NCBI GenBank assembly: GCA_946479905.1
Contig: CAMLIA010000199.1
Span: forward strand, 1 to 7,335
Direction of reading: 5' to 3'
Source: an uncultured Frankiales bacterium
Lineage (GTDB): Bacteria; Actinomycetota; Actinomycetes; Mycobacteriales; SCTD01
Length of the DNA stretch: 7,335 nt
Of this stretch, positions 1 through 5,159 are shown piece by piece; position 1 is the stretch's first letter, and each line of letters opens with the position of its first letter. The notes below the pieces were generated by a model. That model was not told the origin of the DNA, searched no databases, and saw only the letters and a list, made by a program, of their open reading frames with translations. The position numbers and the translations under genes were made by a program.

Positions 1-531
1 CCGAAGGGCGACACCGGAGCTGCTGGCCCCGTCGGTCCCCAGGGACCGCAGGGACCGAAGGGTGACACCGGGGCTCCCGGCACCAACGCTCAGGCGCTGC
101 CGTACGGCGTCGCGCTCGTGAAGGTGTCCCGTGGCGGCAACCCCGCGACCGCGTGGGCGACGTACGCCACCACCCTCGGCTCCCCCGTCGGTGACACCAC
201 AGGCGGCACCTTCCGGTTCACCTGCAACGACGCCCAAGCGCCCTGCACCGTCAGCGTCGCCGGCTACTCGACCGCCGACGGCACCGCCGTCTACCCGCGC
301 GTCAACATCCTCACCCAGAGCCTCAACGGTGGCCCCGAGACGCAGTGCGAGTACGGCGACGGACCCATGTCCGGCACCCTCTCCACCGACGCTGCCGCCC
401 CGACCGCCGTGCCGGTCAACATCGGCGGCTCCGACGACTGCGGCCTGGGCGGTCCGGCCGGCACCCTGAACCAGATCACCGTCCCCGCCGGCTACTACGA
501 CGTCACCAGCACCTTCCAGTTCATCCGCTGA
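1..531 (+). CDS. Collagen-like protein, C-terminal part (5' end outside window); probable phage tail fibre/minor tail protein
   Basis: The reading frame is open from the first base and ends in TGA at 529-531, giving 176 visible residues. Residues 3-29 are nine uninterrupted Gly-X-Y triplets with Pro, Lys, Asp and Gln in X/Y, the signature of a collagen-like triple helix. Residues 30-176 form a non-collagenous C-terminal domain rich in Thr, Gly and Ser with alternating hydrophobic residues, as in a beta-rich trimeric head. It has four cysteines, two of them close together (TCNDAQAPC), which could form disulfides. GTG at 118 is in frame but is an internal codon, since the collagen repeat continues upstream of it. 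Collagen-like stalks are common in phage tail fibres and minor tail proteins, where they set length and carry a receptor-binding head. In this context I infer that role, but a bacterial surface collagen-like protein is possible. The gene ends just before a hairpin, so it closes the upstream transcription unit. Confidence 0.85.
   Translation, partial: PKGDTGAAGPVGPQGPQGPKGDTGAPGTNAQALPYGVALVKVSRGGNPATAWATYATTLGSPVGDTTGGTFRFTCNDAQAPCTVSVAGYSTADGTAVYPRVNILTQSLNGGPETQCEYGDGPMSGTLSTDAAAPTAVPVNIGGSDDCGLGGPAGTLNQITVPAGYYDVTSTFQFIR
7..87 (+). repeat. Collagen Gly-X-Y coding repeat
   Basis: These bases encode nine consecutive Gly-X-Y triplets. At the DNA level the block starting at base 1 (CCGAAGGGCGACACCGG) recurs with one change at base 55, an offset of 54 bases or 18 residues. 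Such repeats expand and contract by slippage or recombination, so the stalk length is probably variable between relatives. Confidence 0.85.
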
Positions 532-544
532 TCGGACGTCACTC

Positions 545-570
545 GTCCGCACCCCTCACCGGGTGCGGAC
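545..570 (+). terminator. Hairpin terminator after the collagen-like gene
   Basis: There is a perfect 10-base-pair inverted repeat, GTCCGCACCC (545-554) with GGGTGCGGAC (561-570), and a 6-base loop CTCACC. It starts 14 bases after the stop codon. No T-tract follows, which is usual for GC-rich actinobacterial hairpin terminators. Confidence 0.7.
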
Positions 571-605
571 CCTGAGATGCCCGACCAACCCCCAAGGGAG
601 ACCCC

Positions 606-1013
606 GTGACCGCCATCCTCGCCACCCGCCGCGTCCGCACCTACCTCGCCGCCCGCGCCGCCCGCAGCGACAGCGACATCATCCTGTCCGCCCCCACCCC
701 CGAACGGGGCAGCGGCGCCGACAGCCGCGCCGAGCTGCACGCCTCCGACCTCGAGCTGCTCTGCGAGATGGTCGAAGCGCTGCCGCCCCCCGACGCCGTC
801 CAGTTCACCTTCCCCCGCGACGCCCAAGGCATGGTCCTGTTCAACGACGGGCTCGCCACCGTCCTCCGCGACGACGGCGCACACGACGGCAACTTCGTGA
901 GCTGGTCGACCATCCAGCGCCAGCTCGCGATCGCCCGGCTTCGCGCCTGGGCCGACTTCCTCGACGACCTCCCGGACGTCCGCGTCCTCGGCGGCGACGG
1001 GAGCCGGTCGTGA
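606..1013 (+). CDS. Hypothetical phage protein, 135 aa
   Basis: I do not recognise this protein. It starts with GTG at 606, chosen because AAGGGAGA (594-601), a good Shine-Dalgarno sequence, lies four bases upstream and the preceding region holds a terminator. The N-terminal 25 residues are basic and Ala/Arg-rich (ATRRVRTYLAARAARSDSD). The middle contains an acidic-hydrophobic helix (SDLELLCEMVEALP), and the C-terminus has another amphipathic helix (IQRQLAIARLRAWADFLDDLP). It has one cysteine, no membrane segment and no signal peptide, so it is probably a cytoplasmic helical protein. It is the first cistron of a three-gene unit; its stop overlaps the next start by four bases (GTGA, 1010-1013). 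C-ending codons dominate, as in its neighbours. The gene call is solid; the function is unknown. Confidence 0.8.
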   Translation: MTAILATRRVRTYLAARAARSDSDIILSAPTPERGSGADSRAELHASDLELLCEMVEALPPPDAVQFTFPRDAQGMVLFNDGLATVLRDDGAHDGNFVSWSTIQRQLAIARLRAWADFLDDLPDVRVLGGDGSRS

Positions 1014-1267
1014 CCGCCCTGCCGCCCGGCTGCATCCACCGCACTGGCATCGGCACCGACGTCGTCCCCGCCGACGTCACCTGCGAGCAAGCCGCCCTCG
1101 GCATGAAGGTCATCTACCGGCCCTACCCGTCCGCCCGCCCCGACCTCGGCGTCATCACCGAGCTGGTCGGTGACCGCCAAGCCCGCGTCCTCTACCTCGG
1201 CGACCGCATCGCCAAGCTCACCCAGCTGTCCGACCTGCACTACTGGAACGGAGACCTCCCGTCATGA
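1010..1267 (+). CDS. Small hypothetical protein, 85 aa, possible SH3-like beta-barrel
   Basis: This gene begins with GTG at 1010, embedded in the stop of the preceding gene (GTGA), which suggests translation by reinitiation. The frame is open far upstream, but the upstream part is an Arg/Pro-rich out-of-frame translation of the previous gene, so the coupled GTG is the credible start. Residues 30-80 read as short alternating strands (GMKVIYRPY, GVITELV, ARVLYLGD, KLTQLSDLHYW). The pattern of a Tyr-Pro turn followed by G-V-I/V-T, a short strand and a closing 'L.DL' element recalls small SH3-like or Tudor-like barrels common in actinophage accessory regions. That fold assignment is inference from pattern only. 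There are two cysteines near the N-terminus and no membrane segment. Role unknown. Confidence 0.78.
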   Translation: MTALPPGCIHRTGIGTDVVPADVTCEQAALGMKVIYRPYPSARPDLGVITELVGDRQARVLYLGDRIAKLTQLSDLHYWNGDLPS

Positions 1268-1596
1268 CCCACATCATCCTCGCCGCCATCGTCCTCCCCG
1301 AACTCCCCGAAGCCGCCGACGGCACCACCCCCGACGACACCGACCTCATCGACGCGCTGCAGGCGCGGCTCGAGGAGTTCTACCCCGGCCCCGGCCTGCT
1401 GCCCGCGTTCCCGTCGAAGGTGACCGCGACCGTCACCAGCCTCGCCGCCTGCCGCGTCCTCGCAGACGCCGTCGACGTCGGCCTCTCCGAGCCGCCCGAC
1501 CTCGAGATGACCGGCCACACCACCGTCGCCGTCATGGACGCAGGCACCGCCATCGACGCCCTCAGCCTCCGCACCCTCGACCAGCGAGCCGAGTAG
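1264..1596 (+). CDS. Hypothetical protein, 110 aa
   Basis: This is the third cistron of the unit. Its ATG at 1264 overlaps the previous stop (ATGA), and GGAG at 1250-1253 can serve as a distant Shine-Dalgarno site. The protein is acidic. It begins with a hydrophobic strand (THIILAAIVLPELP), continues with an Asp-rich linker and helix (DDTDLIDALQARLEEFYPG), then a beta segment (KVTATVTS), a helix with the single cysteine (LAACRVLADAVDVG), and a final strand (HTTVAVMDAG). The alternation suggests a small alpha/beta fold; I cannot name a family. The first 11 residues are hydrophobic but lack the basic N-region and length of a signal peptide. The last codons overlap the inferred promoter of the next gene. 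Confidence 0.78.
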   Translation: MTHIILAAIVLPELPEAADGTTPDDTDLIDALQARLEEFYPGPGLLPAFPSKVTATVTSLAACRVLADAVDVGLSEPPDLEMTGHTTVAVMDAGTAIDALSLRTLDQRAE

Positions 1597-1599
1597 CCT
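1594..1599 (+). promoter_or_regulatory. Candidate -10 element for a leaderless EEP transcript
   Basis: TAGCCT matches the actinobacterial -10 pattern TANNNT and sits seven bases before the ATG at 1607. That spacing would place transcription initiation at the start codon. No Shine-Dalgarno sequence is visible in front of 1607 (GAGTAGCCTGCTCGCC), which fits a leaderless mRNA. A convincing -35 is not seen. Confidence 0.4.
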
Positions 1600-1606
1600 G
1601 CTCGCC

Positions 1607-2377
1607 ATGTCCCGACTCCGCGCCCGCGCCCGCCTCGAGCTGATCGACCAGAAGACCGTCGCCACCCACTCCGACCACGACGCCCTGCTCGTCCTCATCC
1701 GGCACACCAACCGACGCGGCCGGCACACCTACTACGTCCACGTCACCTGGAACGCCGGCAACGGCACCACCGACGACCTCACCAAGATCCTCGGCATCGC
1801 CGCCACCCTGTGGACCGCGCAACGCCGCGGCACCCAGCTCGTGCTGCTCTCCGGCCAAGAATGGGGCGACCGCGACGACCTGTACCGCACCCTCCGCGCC
1901 GCCGGCTACACCACCACCCCCGGTGTCAAGCCCGGCGACAAGTCCACCCCGTTCGCGTGGGGACCGGGCTGGACCAAGCGGCGCCGCTCGTTCTCCGCCA
2001 CCCTGCTACTCCCCACCTACATCGGCCCCGGCACCGGCCCCGACCGCAACAAGCGCAAGGCAGCCGTCGGCGCGATCGTCCACGCCCCCGGCTGCACCAT
2101 CACCGGCTGGTCCGCCCACTGGGTGCCCACCCAAGGCAACCCGCCCCGCTTCCACGCCGCCCTCGAGATGACCCGCGCCCTGCTCGCCGCCGCCGCGCAC
2201 TGGCGCAACGCGAGCTCGGGCGGCGCCGACACCAACACCGACACCGGAGCGTCCCTCGCCCCGATGGTCCGCGCCGGCTGGACCGACAACCAGACCGAGC
2301 TGGGCCGCATCGTCACCCACCCGCCCAACGGAGCCATCGACCGGATCTTCGCCCGCGCCTCCCGGCCGGCAGCGTAG
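1607..2377 (+). CDS. Endonuclease/exonuclease/phosphatase (EEP, DNase I-like) family protein, divergent, 256 aa
   Basis: Several landmarks of the EEP (DNase I/exonuclease III-like) fold appear in the right order. VTWNAGNG around Asn49 is like the first metal/phosphate motif. LLSGQEW with Glu85 matches the QE motif. TGWSAHWVPTQ with His171 is the central H motif, and Arg181 follows it. GGADTN with Asp208 and Asn210 matches the GDxN motif. NGAIDRIFAR with Asp245 is like the late 'IDyIf' strand. The family hydrolyses phosphodiester or phosphomonoester bonds with a divalent metal. The protein ends 11 residues after Asp245, so the final SDH catalytic box is absent, and 256 aa is at the short end for the family. 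I infer a nuclease or a degenerate/binding version. ATG at 1607 lies 10 bases after the previous stop with no ribosome site, suggesting its own leaderless promoter. A strong hairpin follows, so it may be monocistronic. Confidence 0.72.
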   Translation: MSRLRARARLELIDQKTVATHSDHDALLVLIRHTNRRGRHTYYVHVTWNAGNGTTDDLTKILGIAATLWTAQRRGTQLVLLSGQEWGDRDDLYRTLRAAGYTTTPGVKPGDKSTPFAWGPGWTKRRRSFSATLLLPTYIGPGTGPDRNKRKAAVGAIVHAPGCTITGWSAHWVPTQGNPPRFHAALEMTRALLAAAAHWRNASSGGADTNTDTGASLAPMVRAGWTDNQTELGRIVTHPPNGAIDRIFARASRPAA

Positions 2378-2409
2378 ACTCCCGCCGTTCCAGAGGTTCC
2401 CCTCTCGAC

Positions 2410-2447
2410 CGTCAGCCCCGATCGACTCCTTGCGGTCGGGGCTGACG
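2410..2447. terminator. Bidirectional hairpin terminator between convergent genes
   Basis: There is a 15-base-pair stem, 2410-2424 with 2433-2447, with a single G-T wobble and the 8-base loop ACTCCTTG. It lies between the stop of the plus-strand EEP gene (2377) and the stop of the minus-strand gene (2454), the expected place for a terminator serving both. No T-run follows on either side. Its core (AGCCCCGATCG then CTCC) closely resembles the hairpin at 5178-5217. Confidence 0.8.
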
Positions 2448-2453
2448 CCTGTC

Positions 2454-2645
2454 TCAGAGCGAACGCCGCAGCTTCGCCCGACGACGCGCCGCAACCTCCC
2501 GGTCCTCCCGGATCCGCCAGTCCTGCCCGTGATCCGGCTCGGCCGCGCCGGCGTGGCCAGCTCGCCGATCGGCGACCGTCCCCAACACCGCGAACACCCC
2601 GACCGCAAGCGCGATCCCGATCGCTAGCAGACCCATGATCAACAC
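2454..2645 (-). CDS. Small single-pass membrane protein, 63 aa
   Basis: On the minus strand a GTG at 2645 (or ATG at 2636) opens a frame that stops at 2454. From the GTG the product begins V-L-I-M-G and has one clear transmembrane helix (residues 2-23: LIMGLLAIGIALAVGVFAVLG). A hydrophilic, charged tail follows, with AEPDHGQDWRIREDREV and a very basic end RRRAKLRRSL. With the basic tail, the C-terminus is predicted to be cytoplasmic. I prefer the GTG because a TANNNT -10 (TAGCGT, minus strand 2659-2654) lies eight bases upstream, giving a nearly leaderless mRNA; no ribosome site supports either start. The frame also remains open much further upstream, but there it runs antisense through the helix-turn-helix gene and is low in plausibility. 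Divergence from a DNA-binding protein gene suggests joint regulation. Possible roles such as superinfection exclusion are guesses. Confidence 0.68.
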   Translation of the reverse strand: MLIMGLLAIGIALAVGVFAVLGTVADRRAGHAGAAEPDHGQDWRIREDREVAARRRAKLRRSL

Positions 2646-2650
2646 GGGTG

Positions 2651-2683
2651 GAGACGCTACAGCACCGTTCGCGGTAGCGTCAG
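2651..2683. promoter_or_regulatory. Symmetric overlapping divergent promoters with operator-like inverted repeat
   Basis: GACGCTAC (2653-2660) and GTAGCGTC (2674-2681) form a perfect 8-base inverted repeat with a 13-base spacer. Each arm reads outward as TAGCGT, a TANNNT-type -10. On the plus strand it is 2675-2680, six bases before ATG 2687; on the minus strand it is 2659-2654, eight bases before GTG 2645. With 18-base spacers the matching -35 hexamers would be GAGACG (plus, 2651-2656) and CTGACG (minus, 2683-2678; four of six match TTGACA). The two promoters therefore occupy the same DNA in opposite directions, and the repeat is a natural binding site for the adjacent helix-turn-helix protein. 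The inverted repeat is directly visible; promoter function and autoregulation are inference. Confidence 0.55.
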
Positions 2684-2686
2684 CGC

Positions 2687-2911
2687 ATGGCCCCCGACCC
2701 GACCGCTGACTACCTGACTGCGGAGCAGATCGCCGCCGAGCTCGGCGTCCACCCCCAGACCATCCAACGCGCATTCCGCACCGGCGGACTGCCGGGCCGC
2801 AAGGTCGGGAAGAGCTGGCGCACCACCCGCGCCGCACTCGACACCTGGATCGCCGGCGGCAACACCGCCCTCGAGCACCGCAACTTCGACCTCGACCTGG
2901 AGACCAAATGA
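2687..2911 (+). CDS. Helix-turn-helix DNA-binding protein, MerR/excisionase type, 74 aa
   Basis: Residues 9-56 form a typical excisionase-like winged helix-turn-helix: YLTAEQIAAELGVHPQTI, with helix TAEQIAAEL, turn GVH and recognition helix PQTIQRAFR. The wing GLPGRKVGKSWRTTRAALDTWI follows. The family binds DNA either as a recombination directionality factor (excisionase) or as a small transcription regulator. The acidic tail of about 18 residues (EHRNFDLDLETK) may mediate partner contact. ATG at 2687 lacks a Shine-Dalgarno sequence but is six bases after a -10-like TAGCGT, so a leaderless mRNA is likely. It heads a six-gene operon and faces the divergent membrane protein gene across an inverted repeat, so autoregulation of both genes is the simplest model. 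No integrase is visible here, so I favour a regulator but cannot exclude excisionase. Confidence 0.82.
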   Translation: MAPDPTADYLTAEQIAAELGVHPQTIQRAFRTGGLPGRKVGKSWRTTRAALDTWIAGGNTALEHRNFDLDLETK

Positions 2912-3198
2912 CCACCGCCGCCCGCCCCGAGCACGTCCCCCTCGACGAGGCCACCATCGAGGACGCCTACGCCGGCCGCATCGACGACTTCCCCCGCGAA
3001 GCCGCCACCCCGCGCGGCGCGCTGCTCATCCACCTCCAACGGCTCGCGATGGACTCCGTCCGCTGCCTCACCGAATCCCGCAAAGCCCGCGCCCGCGCCG
3101 ACGCCCTCGAAGCCGAATCCCGCGAGCTGGACGCCCGCGCCGCCACCACCCGCGACGCCATCGAGCTGCTCGCGCGCACCAGCGAGCAGCAGCCGTGA
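2908..3198 (+). CDS. Hypothetical coiled-coil protein, 96 aa
   Basis: This gene begins at ATG 2908, overlapping the previous stop by four bases (ATGA), with GGAGA at 2899-2903 as its ribosome site. The first 35 residues are acidic (DEATIEDAYAGRIDDFPRE). From about residue 37 to 92 the sequence is almost wholly helical: LLIHLQRLAMDSVRCLTESR followed by an Ala/Arg/Glu-rich stretch with heptad-like leucines (ADALEAESRELDARAATTRD). A coiled coil and homo-oligomer or partner binding is the natural reading. There is one cysteine (position 53) and no membrane segment. I do not recognise a family. Its place right behind the DNA-binding protein, with translational coupling, suggests related or co-timed expression. 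Confidence 0.78.
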   Translation: MTTAARPEHVPLDEATIEDAYAGRIDDFPREAATPRGALLIHLQRLAMDSVRCLTESRKARARADALEAESRELDARAATTRDAIELLARTSEQQP

Positions 3199-3449
3199 CC
3201 GACGCCGCCGCCCCGCTGCCGCGGCACCGACGCCTCACCCGACTCCGCCGCCTCCCCATCCGCCAAGGACTCGTCGTACGCCCCGGCGACCGGCTGCTCA
3301 TCACCGTCGACGACATGCCCCTCGAGGATCTCCAAGGCATCCGCGACGCCCTCGTCCAACGCCTCCGCCTCAGCGACCACGACGTCGTCATCGTCGCCGG
3401 CGACGCCATCCGCAACATCGCCCTCATCCCCCAGGAGACCCAGCCATGA
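3195..3449 (+). CDS. Small hypothetical protein, 84 aa
   Basis: GTG at 3195 overlaps the previous stop (GTGA); there is no separate ribosome site, so reinitiation is likely. The N-terminal 25 residues are strongly basic (PRHRRLTRLRRLPIRQG). The remainder is alpha/beta: strand GLVVRPGDRLLITVDD, helix PLEDLQGIRDALVQRLRL, strand DVVIVAGDAI. The 'VRPGDRLLI' to 'VVIVAG' layout is seen in many small actinophage proteins of unknown function that I recall as having a strand-helix-strand core, but I cannot attach a name. There are no cysteines and no membrane segment. A nucleic-acid-binding role for the basic tail is possible but unproven. Confidence 0.78.
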   Translation: MTDAAAPLPRHRRLTRLRRLPIRQGLVVRPGDRLLITVDDMPLEDLQGIRDALVQRLRLSDHDVVIVAGDAIRNIALIPQETQP

Positions 3450-4099
3450 CCACCGCCTCCACCCCCGATTCCTACGGCACCCGCGAGGACGACCTCGGCG
3501 TCGAGGACATCGCCGGCCGGCAGCCCATGAACGCGCGCGCCGCCGTCGACGCCAGCGAGGAGCGGCTCTGCGGCTGTGACCGCCCCGACCTCTCCGACGA
3601 CCCCCACCGCCACAACCGCGACGGACTCTGCAACCGGTGGGCCGAGGTCCAATCCAGCGCCCCCGGCTACATGTCCGCCCGCCGCACCTTCCTGCTCGAG
3701 CTCAAGCAGAAGGCCGACCAGGACGCCGTCGAGCACGGCACCGACCCCGACCAGCTCGCCGCCACCATCGAACGCGACGGCTACTACCCGCTGCGCCCCC
3801 TGCCCCCCGAGCTCGTCGACGGGTTGACCACCTGGGGCGACTTCGGCGGCGCCCAGATGCGCGTGGAGAACCCGCTGCTCTACCCCGACGGCACCGACCC
3901 GATGGACCCCGCCGCCGAACCGCTGCACACCGACGCCGGCTCCATCGCCCTCGGCCCCGCCCGCGGCATCCTCTACCTGCACATCAAGGAGACCCACCCG
4001 CAATCCCCCGAGGACGGGCACCCCTGGCGCTTCGACACCGACGACGCCCGCCGGCTGCGCGACCTGCTCAACCTCGCCACCGCCCGAGGCATCCTGTGA
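3446..4099 (+). CDS. Hypothetical protein, 217 aa, with a Cys/His cluster
   Basis: ATG 3446 overlaps the previous stop (ATGA) and has the best ribosome site of the operon, AGGAGA at 3433-3438, seven bases away. Near the N-terminus, Cys42, Cys44, His54, His56 and Cys62 (LCGCDRPDLSDDPHRHNRDGLC) make a compact cluster that could bind a metal. A helical stretch with basic character (ARRTFLLELKQKADQDA) follows, and the second half is rich in Pro, Leu and acidic residues, with short strands such as SIALGPARGILYLHI. It ends in a helix (DDARRLRDLLNLATARG). No membrane segment is present. I do not recognise the family. The downstream neighbour, an HD phosphohydrolase, is joined by a 4-base overlap. 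Metal binding by the cluster is inference. Confidence 0.8.
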   Translation: MTTASTPDSYGTREDDLGVEDIAGRQPMNARAAVDASEERLCGCDRPDLSDDPHRHNRDGLCNRWAEVQSSAPGYMSARRTFLLELKQKADQDAVEHGTDPDQLAATIERDGYYPLRPLPPELVDGLTTWGDFGGAQMRVENPLLYPDGTDPMDPAAEPLHTDAGSIALGPARGILYLHIKETHPQSPEDGHPWRFDTDDARRLRDLLNLATARGIL

Positions 4100-4671
4100 C
4101 CGCGGCCGGCTCGAGCGAGGAGACCTGGCTGCGCGGCGACTGGATGCAGACCTTCACCGGCCGGCAGTTCTACCCCACCAGCCCGCTCCCCGACGACGTC
4201 GACCCCGCCGACATCGCCCACGCCCTGTCCCTGATCTGCCGCTACGGCGGCCACGCCCGCCGCTTCTACTCCGTGGCCGAGCACTGCGTCCTCATGAGCT
4301 ACGCCGTCCCCGCCGAGCACGCCCTCGCCGCCCTGCTCCACGACGCCACCGAAGCCTACGTCGGAGACGTCGTCCGCCCCCTCAAGCGCCAGCTCGACGG
4401 GTACGCCGACATCGAGGCCCGCGTCGCCATCGCGATCGCCCGCCGCTTCGGGCTCACCGGCCCCGGCTGGGCGTGGATGCCGCCGCCCGTGGTCGAGGCC
4501 GACAACCGGATCCTGCTCGACGAACGCGCCACCCTGTTCGGACACGCCCCCGCGAGCTGGAACATCGACCACCTCGAACCGCTCGGCGTCACCCTCGGCT
4601 GCTGGGCACCCGAGATGGCCGAGTGGCGCTACGCGAACCGCCTCACCGAGCTCCTCGAGGCACGTCCGTGA
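4096..4671 (+). CDS. HD-domain metal-dependent phosphohydrolase (YfbR/DatZ-like), 191 aa
   Basis: The protein carries the HD-superfamily signature: His63 in FYSVAEHCVLMS, the His82-Asp83 pair with Glu86 in LLHDATEAYVGD, and Asp136 in VEADNRIL. The N-terminal FTGRQFYPTSPLPDDVD and IAHALSLICRYGGHARRF segments are typical of the short phage/bacterial HD hydrolases related to the 5'-nucleotidase YfbR and the phage dATPase DatZ. Such enzymes use a divalent metal to remove phosphate groups from deoxynucleotides, so a role in shaping the nucleotide pool during infection is likely; the exact substrate cannot be read from sequence. Length is close to the small-HD norm. GTG 4096 overlaps the previous stop (GTGA); the frame is open further upstream, but there it is Arg/Pro-rich and antiparallel to no domain, so it is excluded. 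No purZ- or mazZ-like gene is in the window. Confidence 0.88.
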   Translation: MTAAGSSEETWLRGDWMQTFTGRQFYPTSPLPDDVDPADIAHALSLICRYGGHARRFYSVAEHCVLMSYAVPAEHALAALLHDATEAYVGDVVRPLKRQLDGYADIEARVAIAIARRFGLTGPGWAWMPPPVVEADNRILLDERATLFGHAPASWNIDHLEPLGVTLGCWAPEMAEWRYANRLTELLEARP

Positions 4672-5081
4672 CCACCGGGCACCAGCACCGCATCGTCCGC
4701 CTCCGCCGCCGCGGCGGCCTCCGCTGGTGGCTGCTCCAACGCACCCTGTGGACCACCCGCGACCGGACGTGGGCCATCGAGTCGCCCTACCCCGTCCAGG
4801 AGTGCCGGCTGCCCTACCCCCACGACCATGTGCCGATCTACCGGCTCACCGTCCTCGGATTCCTGCACCGCTGGACCGGACTCACCGTCGCCATCGACCC
4901 CGACGAACCCAAGCCCGACCCCGACTGCATCGTCTGCTCCCCGAAGAAGGCGCGCGCCCGGCAGCAGACCCGCAACCGCAAGATGGGCGGCTACTCGTCC
5001 CCGCCCCGCTGCCCCAAGCACGCCCTCAAACTGCCCCCCGTCGCCCCACCCGGACGCGGGGCGGCGTCGGCGCACGACTAG
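4668..5081 (+). CDS. Hypothetical protein, 137 aa, possible zinc-binding C-terminus
   Basis: This is the last cistron of the operon. It starts with GTG 4668 overlapping the HD gene stop (GTGA). The N-terminal 30 residues are very basic and Trp-rich (RIVRLRRRGGLRWWLLQR), a composition seen in nucleic-acid- or membrane-associating peptides. The middle contains hydrophobic strands (VPIYRLTVLGFLHRWTGLTVAI). The C-terminal half has Cys87-x2-Cys90 and, 25 residues later, Cys115-x2-His118, separated by a basic linker (KKARARQQTRNRK). This spacing would allow a four-ligand zinc site. The end is Pro/Gly/Ala-rich and probably disordered. I do not recognise a family. The stop is followed by repeats and a strong hairpin that closes the transcription unit. 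Confidence 0.76.
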   Translation: MTTGHQHRIVRLRRRGGLRWWLLQRTLWTTRDRTWAIESPYPVQECRLPYPHDHVPIYRLTVLGFLHRWTGLTVAIDPDEPKPDPDCIVCSPKKARARQQTRNRKMGGYSSPPRCPKHALKLPPVAPPGRGAASAHD

Positions 5082-5089
5082 CGGCTCGC

Positions 5090-5108
5090 CTGAGCGCCGC
5101 AAACCGGC
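5090..5108 (+). repeat. Direct repeat copy 1 (19 bases)
   Basis: CTGAGCGCCGCAAACCGGC matches the copy at 5160-5178 at 17 of 19 positions. The copies are exactly 70 bases apart and flank a small hairpin-forming stretch. Function unknown. Confidence 0.5.
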
Positions 5109-5124
5109 CCCTCTCCGCCGTTCA

Positions 5125-5147
5125 GCACCCCAGCTGGGGGAGGGTGC
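5125..5147. repeat. Small inverted repeat/palindrome between the direct repeats
   Basis: GCACCC (5125-5130) pairs with GGGTGC (5142-5147) around an 11-base loop. Within it, CCCCAGCTGGGG (5128-5139) is a perfect 12-base palindrome offering an alternative fold. It lies 44 bases after the operon's last stop and may add to termination or 3'-end processing. Confidence 0.4.
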
Positions 5148-5159
5148 CACCCCAACGCT

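Noticed and set aside
1591..1598. GAGTAGCC at the end of the third gene as a fifth member of the GAGTAG operator set
   Set aside because: It is a Glu codon followed by the TAG stop and is far from the cluster; a chance match is sufficient, though it overlaps the candidate -10 of the EEP gene.
2454..2957. Longer version of the minus-strand membrane protein gene
   Set aside because: The extension would run antisense through the whole helix-turn-helix gene and is Arg/Ser low-complexity; the membrane protein is complete from GTG 2645.
3068..4021. Long minus-strand open frame of 317 codons
   Set aside because: It runs antisense through three well-supported coupled genes and its product is Gly/Val/Arg low-complexity, the usual artefact of the opposite strand of GC-rich coding DNA.
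4096..4671. Claim that this phage has 2-aminoadenine (Z) DNA
   Set aside because: Only a general HD-family resemblance is present; PurZ, MazZ and DpoZ cannot be seen in this window.
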